A stretch of DNA of 64,000 nt from Phenylobacterium sp. (lineage in GTDB: Bacteria; Pseudomonadota; Alphaproteobacteria; Caulobacterales; Caulobacteraceae), in contig JAGNIV010000004.1 in the NCBI GenBank assembly GCA_018001015.1, forward strand, positions 1-64,000, given 5' to 3'. The position numbers and the translations under genes are program-made. A model generated the notes under the pieces. It saw nothing but the letters and a program-made list of their open reading frames with translations. It had not been told where the DNA came from and made no database searches. This document shows, in pieces, positions 1-8,991 of this stretch (its first letter is position 1; each line of letters begins with the position of its first letter).

Positions 1-112
1 AAAGCTGACTGGCGGACGCGCCCTAGCCGGACTCTCGGTCTCTCAACCAGGGACCCAACGAGCTACGCCCGCCACCCATCAAGCCAAGGCTCAACACACA
101 GCGCAATACACA

Positions 113-180
113 GGGACCCAGGGGCCGTGCGCGCCGCCCCTGGGTCCCGGCTCTCCGCTCCGCTACGGCCGGGATGACGG
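113..180. repeat. Palindromic intergenic repeat
   Basis: A 13-bp perfect inverted repeat (GGGACCCAGGGGC at 113-125 and its complement at 136-148) is followed by a CCCGGC...GCCGGGATGACGG segment up to 180. From memory, the second part resembles a dispersed intergenic repeat common in Caulobacteraceae. That match is recollection, not a search. The hairpin could also end transcription of a gene left of the window. No coding region is supported in positions 1-270. Confidence 0.5.
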
Positions 181-270
181 TAGGGGGTGCGCCGATGAAT
201 TGGTCGATCCGTCGACTCCTTCGGCCTCTCACGCGTTGGCCGTGAGAAGACTGTAGTCCGAGGAATTTCC

Positions 271-750
271 ATGAGCGTAGCCTTCACCAAGGAAGGGGAT
301 GCGGAGGCCACCGCCGCCGATCTCCCCGACCGCCCGATCTCGCCGCACCCGAACCTGGTGACGCCGCAGGGCATGGCCGCCATCGAGCAGGCCTTGGCGG
401 AGGCCCGCGCGGCCTATACGGCGGCCCAGAGCGCCGGCGGCATCGAGGCCGACCGCACCGCCATGGCCCGCGCCACGCGGGACCTGCGCTACTATTCCGC
501 CCGCCGCGCCAACGCCCAGCTCATCGAGCCCAGCGATGACACCCAGACCGTCCGCTTCGGCGGCGAGGTCACCATCGACCGCGAGGACGGCCGCCGCCAG
601 ACCTTCCGCATCGTGGGCGAGGACGAGGCCGATCCGGCCCACGGCAGCGTTTCCCACGTCTCGCCCCTGGCCCGCGCCCTGATGGGCAAGTCGGTGGGCG
701 ACACCGCCATGCTGGCCGGCGCCGAGGTGGAGATCGTCGCCGTGAGCTGA
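271..750 (+). CDS. GreA/GreB-family transcription factor
   Basis: This 159-residue protein has the length and two-part layout of GreA-type factors. An alpha-helical, Ala/Arg-rich segment that could form the coiled-coil finger lies at about residues 34-80. A C-terminal FKBP-like Gre domain follows at about 85-158, including the run SPLARALMGKSVGD and the ending AEVEIVAVS. Gre factors bind the RNA polymerase secondary channel and stimulate cleavage of backtracked RNA. The acidic finger-tip motif of canonical GreA is not obvious here, so this may be a divergent Gre-like protein acting on polymerase in another way. The ATG follows a GAGGA ribosome site at 259-263. The gene stands alone. Confidence 0.7.
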   Translation: MSVAFTKEGDAEATAADLPDRPISPHPNLVTPQGMAAIEQALAEARAAYTAAQSAGGIEADRTAMARATRDLRYYSARRANAQLIEPSDDTQTVRFGGEVTIDREDGRRQTFRIVGEDEADPAHGSVSHVSPLARALMGKSVGDTAMLAGAEVEIVAVS

Positions 751-843
751 GCTGTTGGAGACTTGGCGGAAGACCGACAAGCTGCGACATTCACGGCGGC
801 TGGCCGGGCTGATCGGCCGCGTCACAGTCCCGGGGGGGATGAA

Positions 844-1629
844 ATGGCTGCAGTATCTGACGGAATGCCCGCGCCGGCCGGCCGGGACGAGAGCTTCTTC
901 CTGCGCGGCGCCTTCGCCATGGCCTTGGTGATCGTCGCCGGCTTCTCGGTGCAGTTGGCGATGGGGCGCTCGAGTTTCTCCGCCCCGCCGCTCGTTCACG
1001 CCCATGCGATCGTGTTCATGGGTTGGGTCGCGATCTATCTCTTGCAGAACGTTTTCGTGGCCACCGGCCGCACGGGCCTGCACCGCCGTCTTGGCTGGGT
1101 CGCCGCGGTCTGGGTCGTGCCCATGCTGATCCTGGGATTCGCCGTGACGATCGCGATCGTGCGTCGCGGAGGGGTGCCGTTCTTCTTCAAGCCGCTGCAG
1201 TTTCTGGTCTTCGATCCGGTATCTCTGCTCACCTTCGCCGGCCTGACCACCGCCGCGATCCTGATGCGCCGGCAAACCGACTGGCACCGGCGCCTGCACT
1301 TCTGCGCGATGTCGGTCCTGCTGGGCCCAGGCTTTGGGCGGTTGCTGCCCATGCCGCTGATCGCGCCCTGGGCCTGGGAGGCGACCCTCGTGGTCTGCAT
1401 GATCTTCCCTCTGGTGGGCATGTGGTCCGACAAGCGGCGCAGCGGTCGGGTTCACCCCGCCTGGCTCTGGGGCGTCGCCGCCATGGTCGGGTGCCTGCTG
1501 GCGACGGAGGCGATCACCTACAGCCCGGTCGGAGACACGATCTATCGGAGCGTGGTGGCGGGGACCCCGGGCGAGGCCGTGGCCCCGCTGGCCTTCGCGC
1601 CCCCGCCAGGGCCTCCGCCCGTGCCCTAA
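844..1629 (+). CDS. Seven-helix membrane protein, unknown function
   Basis: This 261-residue protein has about seven hydrophobic segments and a Pro-rich tail ending PPPGPPPVP. Conserved-looking histidines flank the helices (VHAHAIVFMGW, LHRRLGW, WHRRLHF), a pattern seen in small uncharacterised membrane families and in some haem-binding membrane proteins. I do not recognise the family and assign no function. The start at 844 is preferred over one 27 codons upstream because a G-rich ribosome site (831-838) precedes it and the upstream residues look non-coding. It is followed by about 150 bp with no clear feature before ptsP ends on the opposite strand. Confidence 0.6.
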   Translation: MAAVSDGMPAPAGRDESFFLRGAFAMALVIVAGFSVQLAMGRSSFSAPPLVHAHAIVFMGWVAIYLLQNVFVATGRTGLHRRLGWVAAVWVVPMLILGFAVTIAIVRRGGVPFFFKPLQFLVFDPVSLLTFAGLTTAAILMRRQTDWHRRLHFCAMSVLLGPGFGRLLPMPLIAPWAWEATLVVCMIFPLVGMWSDKRRSGRVHPAWLWGVAAMVGCLLATEAITYSPVGDTIYRSVVAGTPGEAVAPLAFAPPPGPPPVP

Positions 1630-1784
1630 CCGCTTCGGCCGCGACCGCCGGGGCGTATGGGGGAGGGGGCCGACTGTGCGCCGCGCGTGCGTCCGCCGGC
1701 GGCCGCGCCGCCCGAGCGGCTCTCTGCCGCCACGAAGACATCCTCCAACTGGAGGCTTGGGCCAAGGCCCGTTATGCTGGGCGT

Positions 1785-4049
1785 TTAGATGGCGACCGAG
1801 GTCTTGCGCGCCAGGGTCTCGATCTCGTTGCGGATCGAGCCGGCTGAGCTCTTGATCAGGGCCGAGACGCCACGGCGTGCGGCCTCGCGGTCGCAGGACA
1901 GCACCATCTGCTTGACCGGCCCCAGACCGGCGGGCGGCATCGACAGCCGCTCGAAGCCCAGCGCCACCAGGACGAAGGCCTCCAGCGGCCGGCCTGCCAT
2001 CTCACCGCAGACCGAGACGGGCGTGCCGGTCTCGGCGCAGGCCTGCTGGATCTGCTGCAGGGCGCGCAGGGCCGGCGGGGACAGGAAGTCGTAACGGTCG
2101 GCCACCCGGGGATTCCCCCGGTCGGCGGCGAACAGGTACTGCATCAGATCGTTGGTCCCGACGCTGACGAAGTCGGTCATCGGCAACAGGGCGTCCAGGT
2201 GCCAGATCAGCGACGGGGCCTCGATCATGGCCCCCACCTCCAGCCGCGACGGCTCGGCGCGGCCGCGCCGCAGCGCCCAGGCGATCTCGTGGTCCACCAG
2301 GGACCGCGCCGCCCGGAACTCGTCCACATTGGCCACCAGCGGGAACATGATCCGCAGCGGCCGTCCCCGCGCCGCGGCGATCAGCGCCCGCAGCTGCAGC
2401 CGCAGCAGGGCCGGCCGGTCCAGGCCCATGCGGATGGCCCGCCAGCCGAGCGCCGGGTTGTCTTCGCGCTCGGCCTCCAGATAGGGCAGCACCTTGTCGC
2501 CCCCCAGATCGAGCGTCCGGAAGGTCACCGCCATGTCGCCGGCCGCGTCCATCACCCGGCCGTAGAGGGCGGTCTGGGCGTTGAAGCGCGGCATCTCCTC
2601 GGCCACCATGAACTGGAACTCGGTGCGGAACAGGCCGATGCCCTCCGCACCAGTCTCGGCCAGAATGTCCAGGTCGACGTCCAGGCCCGCGTTCATCAGC
2701 AGGGTGATCTTGGCTCCATCGCGGGTGAAGGCCGGGGTGTCGCGCAGCTTGGCGAACTCCGCCCGCCGCTGGGTGCGCACCTCGAGCCTGGCCTGCAGCG
2801 CCTTGATGACGTCGGGGCGCGGCCGCAGATAGGCCTCGCCGGTCTCGGCGTCGACGATGACAGGATCGCCCTCCGACACCTTGTCGCGCAGGCCCGCCAG
2901 CCGCCCCACGCAAGGGATGTCGAGCGCGCGGGCCACGATCGCCGCATGGCTCGCCGCCGAGCCTTCCTCCAGCAGCAGGCCCTTGAGCTTGGTGCGGTCG
3001 TATTCCAGCAGGTCGGCGGGGCCCAGGTTGCGGGCGATCAGGATGGCGTTGGGCGGCAGGTCGCGGGCCTTGTGGCCGTCGCCGGACAGGTGCCGCAGCA
3101 GCCGGTCGTTGAGGTCCTCCAGGTCGTGCAGCCGCTCGCGCAGATAGGGGTCGCGGGCCTGGCCCAGCCGCGCCCGGTGTTCCGACCGCACCCGCTCCAC
3201 GGCGGCCTCGGCGGTCAGGCCGTTGCGCACCGCGTCCTCCAGGCTGCGGTTCCAGCCACGGTCGTGGGCGAACATCCGGTAGGTGTCGAGCACCTCATAA
3301 CTGGCTTCGACCAGCCCGTGCTGGCCGTCCAGCATCTCGTCGATCTGCGCCTGCAGGCTGGCGATGGCGGTGGCCAGCCGGATCTCCTCGGCCGCCACGT
3401 CGTCGCTCAGCAGCTTGGAGGTGGCCACCGGCGGCTCGTGCAGGACGACGACCCCCAGGGCCAGGCCGTCGGCGAACTTGGCGCCCTTCAGCCGCTCGGG
3501 GCGGTGCGGCACCAGCTCGGCGTTCTTCAGCGCGCCTTCCGTGGCCAGTTCGCTGCTGGCCACCATCTCGGCCAGCACCATGGCGACGATCTGCAGGTCC
3601 TCGACCTCGTCGTCGGAATAGACCCGCTCGGTGCGGTTCTGGACCACCAACACGCCGATCACCCGGCCGCCGCGCAGCAGGGGCACCCCCATGAAGGCGT
3701 GGAACGGGTCTTCGCCGGTTTCCGGGCGGTAGGAGAAGGCCGGGTGGTTGGGGGCGTCCGACAGGTTCAGCGGCCGGCCCAGGCGCAGGATCTCGCCCAC
3801 CAGGCCCTCGCCGGGCTTGAGGCGGGTGACGTGGACGGCGGTGGGGTCCAGGCCCTCGGTGGCGAACAGCTCCATGTCGTTGGAGCCGCCCCGCATGTAG
3901 AGCGAGCAGACCTCGGCCACCATCGAGCGCGCGATGATGCGCACCACCATGTCCAGGCGTGACTGCGCGGGCCCGCCGCCGGCCAGCGCCTCGCGGATCT
4001 GCCGCAGCAGACTCCGTTGTCCCCGAATGGCGATGCCTGGTGCGGCCAT
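1785..4049 (-). CDS. ptsP: PTS-Ntr enzyme I (PEP-protein phosphotransferase)
   Basis: EI-Ntr takes phosphate from phosphoenolpyruvate and passes it to NPr, starting the nitrogen-related phosphotransferase relay in the cytoplasm. The 754-residue product has an N-terminal GAF sensory domain (about 15-165), the EI N-terminal domain, the phosphohistidine domain with active His368 in GSAASHAAIVAR, and a PEP-binding TIM barrel with GLFRTEFQFM, LGGDKVLPY and active Cys681 in VCGEMAG. Length and order match PtsP. I chose the ATG at 4049 because homology begins there and GGGAGG lies upstream; the open frame continues a further 88 codons, but that part looks non-coding. In Caulobacter this relay has been linked to the nitrogen signal controlling ppGpp. 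Confidence 0.93.
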   Translation of the reverse strand: MAAPGIAIRGQRSLLRQIREALAGGGPAQSRLDMVVRIIARSMVAEVCSLYMRGGSNDMELFATEGLDPTAVHVTRLKPGEGLVGEILRLGRPLNLSDAPNHPAFSYRPETGEDPFHAFMGVPLLRGGRVIGVLVVQNRTERVYSDDEVEDLQIVAMVLAEMVASSELATEGALKNAELVPHRPERLKGAKFADGLALGVVVLHEPPVATSKLLSDDVAAEEIRLATAIASLQAQIDEMLDGQHGLVEASYEVLDTYRMFAHDRGWNRSLEDAVRNGLTAEAAVERVRSEHRARLGQARDPYLRERLHDLEDLNDRLLRHLSGDGHKARDLPPNAILIARNLGPADLLEYDRTKLKGLLLEEGSAASHAAIVARALDIPCVGRLAGLRDKVSEGDPVIVDAETGEAYLRPRPDVIKALQARLEVRTQRRAEFAKLRDTPAFTRDGAKITLLMNAGLDVDLDILAETGAEGIGLFRTEFQFMVAEEMPRFNAQTALYGRVMDAAGDMAVTFRTLDLGGDKVLPYLEAEREDNPALGWRAIRMGLDRPALLRLQLRALIAAARGRPLRIMFPLVANVDEFRAARSLVDHEIAWALRRGRAEPSRLEVGAMIEAPSLIWHLDALLPMTDFVSVGTNDLMQYLFAADRGNPRVADRYDFLSPPALRALQQIQQACAETGTPVSVCGEMAGRPLEAFVLVALGFERLSMPPAGLGPVKQMVLSCDREAARRGVSALIKSSAGSIRNEIETLARKTSVAI

Positions 4050-4303
4050 CGTCCGCGCGTCCCTCCCAAAACCGACCGTCCCACCGGACCGCCCGCGGCC
4101 AGTCCGACCGTCTTGTCCGCTCCCTAGCAGCTTTGGACGTCGGAACGGAGACGGAAATGAGGAGGATACGTGCACGATTGTCGCGGTGGTGGAAGTTTGG
4201 GCGCACGCGCCCGACTTGATCTGCCTCAATGCGGCACGGGGGCGCCGCGCCAGACCCTGCGGCCGCCGGCGCGCAACGACGCGGCGGCGCAAGGGAGGGA
4301 AGA

Positions 4304-5065
4304 ATGGCGTCATCGGGCGGGCTGCCGGGCGTGAAGAAGATCAGCGTGGGCGCGCCGTTTCGCTGGCTCGGGGGCGCCTGGCGCGACCTCTGGCGGGCCT
4401 GGCCGCCGCTGCTGGCCTACGGCGTGGCGCTGAGCGCCTTCAGCCTCTGGATCAGCCTCAGCTTCATGGCCACCGGCGGCGCCTTCTGGGTGTTCGCGCT
4501 CACCTGCGGCTTCGTGTTCGTGGCCCCGATGCTGGCCATGGGGCTCTACGAGGCCGCCGCCCTGCTGGCCCGGGGTGAGCGGCCGACCCTGGCCCGCATG
4601 GTCCTGGTCCGCCGCGCGATCTCCGCCGACGTGGCCATCCTGGGCCTGGCCCTGCTGATGATCTTCTTCTTCTGGCTGCAGATCGCCCAGATCGTCTACG
4701 GCCTGTCGACCTGGGTCATCTACCGCACGGTGGAGACCCTGGCGGCCTTCGCGCTCACCACGCCGGAGGGCCACCGCATGCTGTTCGCCGGCTCCCTGAT
4801 CGGCGGGGCCATCGCCTTCCTGACCTATGGCCTGGTGGTGATTTCGGCGCCCATGCTGCTGGACCGCCAGACCAGCGTCTTCGTCGCCACCATCACCAGC
4901 TTCCGGGCGGTGGCCGCCAATCTGGGTCCGATGATCGTCTGGGCCCTGCTGATCGCGGCTCTGACCCTCTCCACCGTGCTCACCGGCTTCCTGGCCCTGG
5001 TGATCGTCTTCCCCTGGCTGGGGCTGGCGACCTGGCGGGCCTACGGTGAGCTGGTGGAGAGCTAG
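4304..5065 (+). CDS. DUF2189 membrane protein
   Basis: This 253-residue protein has about six transmembrane helices and the features of the DUF2189 family. These are a basic N-terminus with PFRWLGGAWRDLWRAW, the motif FVAPMLAMGLYE after helix two, and a final helix ending FPWLGLATWRAYGELV. The family is found in alphaproteobacterial inner membranes and has no assigned function. The start at 4304 follows a strong AAGGGAGGGA ribosome site. It lies divergently from ptsP with about 250 bp between the two starts. Confidence 0.8.
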   Translation: MASSGGLPGVKKISVGAPFRWLGGAWRDLWRAWPPLLAYGVALSAFSLWISLSFMATGGAFWVFALTCGFVFVAPMLAMGLYEAAALLARGERPTLARMVLVRRAISADVAILGLALLMIFFFWLQIAQIVYGLSTWVIYRTVETLAAFALTTPEGHRMLFAGSLIGGAIAFLTYGLVVISAPMLLDRQTSVFVATITSFRAVAANLGPMIVWALLIAALTLSTVLTGFLALVIVFPWLGLATWRAYGELVES

Positions 5066-5122
5066 GCGCGCGCATCCGCGGCGGCGGCCAAGCCGTAGCT
5101 CGCAACAGCAGGAGACGAACAG

Positions 5123-5761
5123 ATGGCCAATGCTTGGGAATTGGGCGCGGCGATCCTGGGCGGTCTCGGCGCCCTGGTGGGGATCCGCGCGGGGACCGAA
5201 CAGCCGCGCTACACCGTCGTCGAGCGCCTGGGCGCGATCGAGATCCGCCACTACGCGCCCCGGCTGGCGGCTGAGGCCACCGTCTCCGGCTCGGCGACAG
5301 CGGCGCGCAGCGCGGGTTTCGAGGCGGTGGCCGGCTATATCTTCGGCGGCAACACCGCCAAGGCGTCCATCGCCATGACCGCGCCGGTGGCCCAAAGCCC
5401 GGCGGGCCAGACCATCGCCATGACCGCGCCTGTGGCGCAGACCGCCGACGGCCTCGGGTCATGGAAGGTGCAGTTCATCATGCCGGCCCGCTACACCGCG
5501 GCCACCCTGCCGGTCCCCACCAGCGACCAGGTGACCATCGTCGAGCTGCCGGCCCAGGACTACGCGGTGCTGCGGTTCTCCGGCGCGCGCGGCGGCCCGG
5601 CGGTGGAGCGCCGCACCCGCCAGCTCACCGCGGCCTTGTCCGGCCAGGGCTGGCAGGTCGCGGGCACGCCGACGGCCTGGTTCTACGACCCGCCGTGGAC
5701 CCCATCCTTCCTGCGCCGCAACGAGGTCGCCGCCCCCGTGGTCCGCAGCCCCAGGAGGTAG
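5123..5761 (+). CDS. SOUL-family haem-binding protein
   Basis: This 212-residue protein has a hydrophobic N-terminal segment (about 7-22), which suggests export or membrane anchoring. A SOUL domain follows, marked by YTVVERLGAIEIRHYAPRLAAE, two near-identical SIAMTAPVAQ / TIAMTAPVAQ segments and WFYDPPWTPSFLRRNEVA near the end. SOUL proteins bind haem, though their bacterial role is not settled. The gene follows the DUF2189 gene by 57 bp, so the two may be co-transcribed. A ribosome site (CAGGAGA) precedes the ATG. Confidence 0.85.
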   Translation: MANAWELGAAILGGLGALVGIRAGTEQPRYTVVERLGAIEIRHYAPRLAAEATVSGSATAARSAGFEAVAGYIFGGNTAKASIAMTAPVAQSPAGQTIAMTAPVAQTADGLGSWKVQFIMPARYTAATLPVPTSDQVTIVELPAQDYAVLRFSGARGGPAVERRTRQLTAALSGQGWQVAGTPTAWFYDPPWTPSFLRRNEVAAPVVRSPRR

Positions 5762-5781
5762 GGCGCGGCGACCTTTCGGCC

Positions 5782-6768
5782 TCAGCTCTCCTGGATGGCC
5801 GCCAGTTTCCACGGCCCGGCGTTCTGGCGGGTGAAGGTCCAGTGCTCGGTGGTTTCGGTGGGGGTCGTCGCGTCGCCCTCCAGCACCGCGCCGCTCGCGC
5901 GGTCGCGCATCACGTCGAGGCTGGAATAGCGCAGGGCGGCGGTGGCGTAGTCGGTGTCACCCTCGCGCCAGGCTTCGGACACGTCGGCCTGCAGCAGGCG
6001 CACGTCGGACACCTCGTTGCGGCGGCCCTGGGTGGCGTTCTGGCTCAGTTCCTCCGACAGATAGCTCATGATCTCCGGCGTGGTCCGCTCGCGCAGAGCC
6101 GCGTAGTCCTCGCGGCCGAAGGCGGCCTGCACCTCGCTCAGCAGTTCCTCGAACCGGTCGCGGTCGGCCTGGGTGACGCCGATCTCATAGGTCTCCACCA
6201 CCTCCGGGGCGGGCGGGACCGCCGCGCCGCCGCCGAACCCGCCGAACCCGCCGCTCGCGGGCTGTTCGAAGCCGCGCGCGCCGTTGATCGGCGAGACGTT
6301 GTCCCGCGCGAAGCCGGCCGGCGCGGCGGTGGCCGTGCGGCGGCGGCGGAACAGCATCACGATCAGGCCGACGCCCAGGCCCAGGATGGCCAGCTGCATC
6401 AGGGTGTTCATCATCCCGGCGCCCAGGCCGCCCCAGCCGTGACCCAGCATGGCGCCGATCAGGCCGCCCGCCACCAGGCCGCCGAGGATCCCGCCGCCCA
6501 TGCCGCCCAGGAAGCCGCCGCGCCGGGGCGCTTGGCCCGCCGCGCCCGCCGCGGCCGGGGCCTGCGGAGCCGCGGCCGCCTTGTTGGTCGGGGTCATGGA
6601 GCGCTGGATCGGCGCGGTCGCCTGGGGCGCGGTCGCGGTGGGCCGCGGCGCGGTATAGGTGCGCGCGCCCCGGCTGCCGAAGCTGCCGCCCCGTCTCGCC
6701 TCGGCGGTCTCCGCCAGGGTGAGGGCCAGGACCAGGCCAATGCCCAGCATCGAGGTCGCGCGTTTCAT
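5782..6768 (-). CDS. Tim44-like domain protein, secreted/membrane
   Basis: The 328-residue product starts with a signal peptide (ending near TAEA, residue 23). A Gly/Ala/Pro-rich linker follows, then two glycine-rich hydrophobic helices (about 85-140) ending in RRRR, and a C-terminal Tim44-like domain (about 190-328) closing with EHWTFTRQNAGPWKLAAIQES. Bacterial Tim44-like proteins are membrane-associated, and the domain resembles the mitochondrial import motor subunit. The alphaproteobacterial members are sometimes compared with TimA, but a role is not established. It converges on the SOUL gene, with the two stops 20 bp apart. Confidence 0.8.
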   Translation of the reverse strand: MKRATSMLGIGLVLALTLAETAEARRGGSFGSRGARTYTAPRPTATAPQATAPIQRSMTPTNKAAAAPQAPAAAGAAGQAPRRGGFLGGMGGGILGGLVAGGLIGAMLGHGWGGLGAGMMNTLMQLAILGLGVGLIVMLFRRRRTATAAPAGFARDNVSPINGARGFEQPASGGFGGFGGGAAVPPAPEVVETYEIGVTQADRDRFEELLSEVQAAFGREDYAALRERTTPEIMSYLSEELSQNATQGRRNEVSDVRLLQADVSEAWREGDTDYATAALRYSSLDVMRDRASGAVLEGDATTPTETTEHWTFTRQNAGPWKLAAIQES

Positions 6769-6928
6769 GTGAGGTCAGTCTCCCTTTGCGCGGACATGTA
6801 GGGACGCGCGGGCGGCGGCGACAGGGCGCCGGGATCAACTTCGCGTCAGGCAGATCCCCGCCCCCGCCATGTTTTTGCAGAATATCCCCCGCGCCCGGCG
6901 GCGAACGGGGTAGGGAGGGGCTTAAGCC

Positions 6929-7267
6929 TTGAAAGACATCCCCATGCCCGCCTTCACCATCGTCACCACCAGCGCGACCCAGGACAGCGACGCCGCCGAG
7001 GTCAACACCCTGACCGACGACTTCGGCAGCGAGACCGAAGCCCTGGGCTATTCGCGCCGCATGGCCGACGAAATGCTGGGCCTCGCCGCCCAGCTCTCCC
7101 TGGATTTCGACTACAGCAATGTCGCCCTCTATGACGGCGACCTGCTGGAGGAAGACCTCGACCCCGACCACCCGGCCCTCATCGGCGTCTGGGTGCTGGA
7201 CGAGGAGGGCTGCTCCTACGTCCCCGCCGCCGAGTTCCGCGAGAGCCTGGCCGAGCCCGAGGCCTGA
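6929..7267 (+). CDS. Small acidic protein, unknown
   Basis: This is a 112-residue acidic protein (FDYSNVALYDGDLLEEDLDPDHP in two overlapping parts) without membrane segments. I do not recognise a family. A TTG start at 6929 is favoured because GGGAGGGG at 6913-6920 sits 8 bases before it. The first ATG, at 6944, lies 23 bases from that site and would give MPAFTIVTTS. Codon usage is like the neighbouring chromosomal genes. It converges with the BLUF gene. Confidence 0.6.
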   Translation: MKDIPMPAFTIVTTSATQDSDAAEVNTLTDDFGSETEALGYSRRMADEMLGLAAQLSLDFDYSNVALYDGDLLEEDLDPDHPALIGVWVLDEEGCSYVPAAEFRESLAEPEA

Positions 7268-7302
7268 GCCGGCGCGGGCCGGGCGGGCGCCCCCCGCCTG
7301 GC

Positions 7303-7731
7303 CTATTCCGGCCGGTTCAGGATCGCGGCCGTGGCCACCAGTTCCCCCAGCAGGGCCATGGTCGCGGCCCCCGAACAGTCGAAGGGGTCCAGCTCCACCC
7401 GCTTGAAGTACTTCAGCAGCAGGGCCGGGTTGAGCTTGGCGATGCTGACATGGCCCATGGTCCAGTTGCCGAACCGCCGCTCGGAAATCTCCTCATAGGT
7501 CAGCAGGCGGACATTCTGGTGGCGGTCGTCGCGGACGATGGCGTTGAACAGGTCGCAGACCTCATCGCGCCCGCCCTCGATCACCTGGATGAACAGGTTC
7601 TCCGAAACGCACAACAGGCCGGTGATCCCCAGGGCCGGGTTGTTCTTGCGCGACTGGGCCAGGATCAGGTCCATGGCCGCCCCCTGCAGGGCGGCGACGG
7701 GGCGGCTGGCATATAGGCAGCGAACGAGCAT
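7303..7731 (-). CDS. BLUF-domain blue-light sensor
   Basis: This 142-residue protein is a single BLUF domain with a short C-terminal extension and no output domain. BLUF domains bind FAD and switch a hydrogen-bond network in blue light. The expected residues are present: Tyr7 in CLYASR, Asn31 in NPALGITGLL, Gln49 in FIQVIEGG, and Trp90/Met92 in FGNWTMGH. It starts 7 bp after the folE stop, and its ribosome site (GAGG) overlaps that stop, so its translation is probably coupled to folE. Short BLUF proteins usually act on a separate partner protein, which is unknown here. Confidence 0.92.
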   Translation of the reverse strand: MLVRCLYASRPVAALQGAAMDLILAQSRKNNPALGITGLLCVSENLFIQVIEGGRDEVCDLFNAIVRDDRHQNVRLLTYEEISERRFGNWTMGHVSIAKLNPALLLKYFKRVELDPFDCSGAATMALLGELVATAAILNRPE

Positions 7732-7738
7732 TTCGACC

Positions 7739-8434
7739 TCAGGATCTGTGCTTCAGCAGCGAGAGAAACTCGCTGCGCAGGTGGTGGTCCTTCAGGAAGG
7801 AGCCGCGCATGACGCTGTTGATCATCATGGTCTCGTTGTCCTTCACCCCGCGCCAGTGCATGCAGAAGTGGTCGGCCTCCATCACCACGGCCAGGCCGTC
7901 GGGCCGCACCTTCTCCATCAGCAGGTCGGCCATCTGGGTGATGGCTTCTTCCTGAATCTGCGGCCGCGACATCACCCATTCGGCCAGCCGCGAGTATTTC
8001 GACAGGCCGATAAGGTTGGAGTGCTCGTTGGGCATCAGCCCCACCCACAGCTTGCCCATGATCGGACAGAAGTGGTGGCTGCAGGCGCTGCGGATGGTGA
8101 TCGGACCGACGATCATCAGCTCGTTCAGCGACTCGGCGTTGGGAAACTCGGTGACCGGCGGGGCCGCCGCATAGCGCCCCCGGAACACCTCGGTCAGGTA
8201 CATCTTGGCCACCCGCCGCGCCGTCTCCTGGGTGTTGTGATCGCTCTCGGTGTCGATCACCAGGCTCTCCAGCACACCCTTGAACTTGCCCTCCACCTCG
8301 GCCAGCAGGGCCTCCAGCTCGCCGGGCTCCAGGAAGGCCGAGATGTTGTCATTGGCGTGGAAGCGCTTCTTGGATTTCCTCAGCCGCGCGCGGATCTTCG
8401 CGGACACCGGCTGGTCGGTCGGGGGTTCACTCAC
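7739..8434 (-). CDS. folE: GTP cyclohydrolase I
   Basis: FolE converts GTP to dihydroneopterin triphosphate, the first step to folates and pterins. The 231-residue product has the family core: HNTQETARRVAKMYLTEVF, the zinc ligands Cys118 and His121 in CSHHFCPI, and Cys191 in FCMHWRGV. The first motif differs from the common CEHHLLPF, so this may be a divergent or second FolE. The basic N-terminus (about 1-30) lies outside the catalytic domain. Its downstream partner is the BLUF sensor gene. It is divergent from the small frameshifted gene at 8653, with 218 bp between them. Confidence 0.9.
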   Translation of the reverse strand: MSEPPTDQPVSAKIRARLRKSKKRFHANDNISAFLEPGELEALLAEVEGKFKGVLESLVIDTESDHNTQETARRVAKMYLTEVFRGRYAAAPPVTEFPNAESLNELMIVGPITIRSACSHHFCPIMGKLWVGLMPNEHSNLIGLSKYSRLAEWVMSRPQIQEEAITQMADLLMEKVRPDGLAVVMEADHFCMHWRGVKDNETMMINSVMRGSFLKDHHLRSEFLSLLKHRS

Positions 8435-8652
8435 CGGGTCTCTGCTCCTGCGCTCTTGAGGTGCGGAAGCCCGCGACGCTCCGCCGCCGGCCCCCGCCTG
8501 ATAGCTCTACGCCGCCCACGGCGATCCAGATGCATCGGGCCAGGGGCCCGGCGGGTCAAGGACGGCGCGTCGAGCGCCGCCGCGCCGTCGCGCCAGGGGA
8601 CCCGGCCTGAGGTTCGGGCGTTGTAGTCTCCCGGTAGCTTGGAGACCCGCCC

Positions 8653-8960
8653 ATGATCGGCAACCGCGAAGAGCTGGAAGCCGCCCTTGAGGCGGTTTCC
8701 GCCTATCTCGAAACGCCCCCGCGCCCGGCTCCGAGGACGCCGCGGAGTTCCGGCGCCTGCTGCACGAGATCGACGCCTACCAGCCCACCATGGACCTCCC
8801 GGCCAGCCCGACGCCGATGCAGGACCTGGAAGCCCGCACCCGCGACCTGGTGGCCCGTGCCGACGCCCTGATCCGGCGCATGCAGGAAAGCGAAGAGGCC
8901 GGGAAGCTGGTCAGTTTTCCCGAAGACGGGCAGGGCATCGGGCCGACCACGGGGGTGTGA
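8653..8960 (+). pseudogene. Frameshifted small gene (about 102 codons)
   Basis: Reading from the ATG at 8653 gives MIGNREELEAALEAVSAYLE, then low-quality Pro/Arg/Ser-rich sequence. Near 8717-8732 (a C/G-rich run) coding quality moves to another frame, which continues SEDAAEFRRLLHEIDAYQP and, further on, LEARTRDLVARADALIRRM to a TGA at 8958. The total of 308 bp is one base short of a whole number of codons. Adding one base in the C/G run restores a smooth acidic, helical protein of about 102 residues. It could be a true frameshift or a sequencing error. The family is not recognised. Confidence 0.6.
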
Positions 8961-8991
8961 GGGGGGCTGAACGTCCGGGTCGGGCTCGTTT

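Noticed and set aside
229-1455. Long open frame on the minus strand across the first two genes
   Set aside because: It lies antisense to two well-supported genes and its sequence is rich in Gly, His, Gln and Arg, as expected for a GC-rich shadow frame.
2199-3962. 587-residue plus-strand frame inside ptsP
   Set aside because: It is antisense to a fully conserved ptsP, with no ribosome site or recognisable domain.
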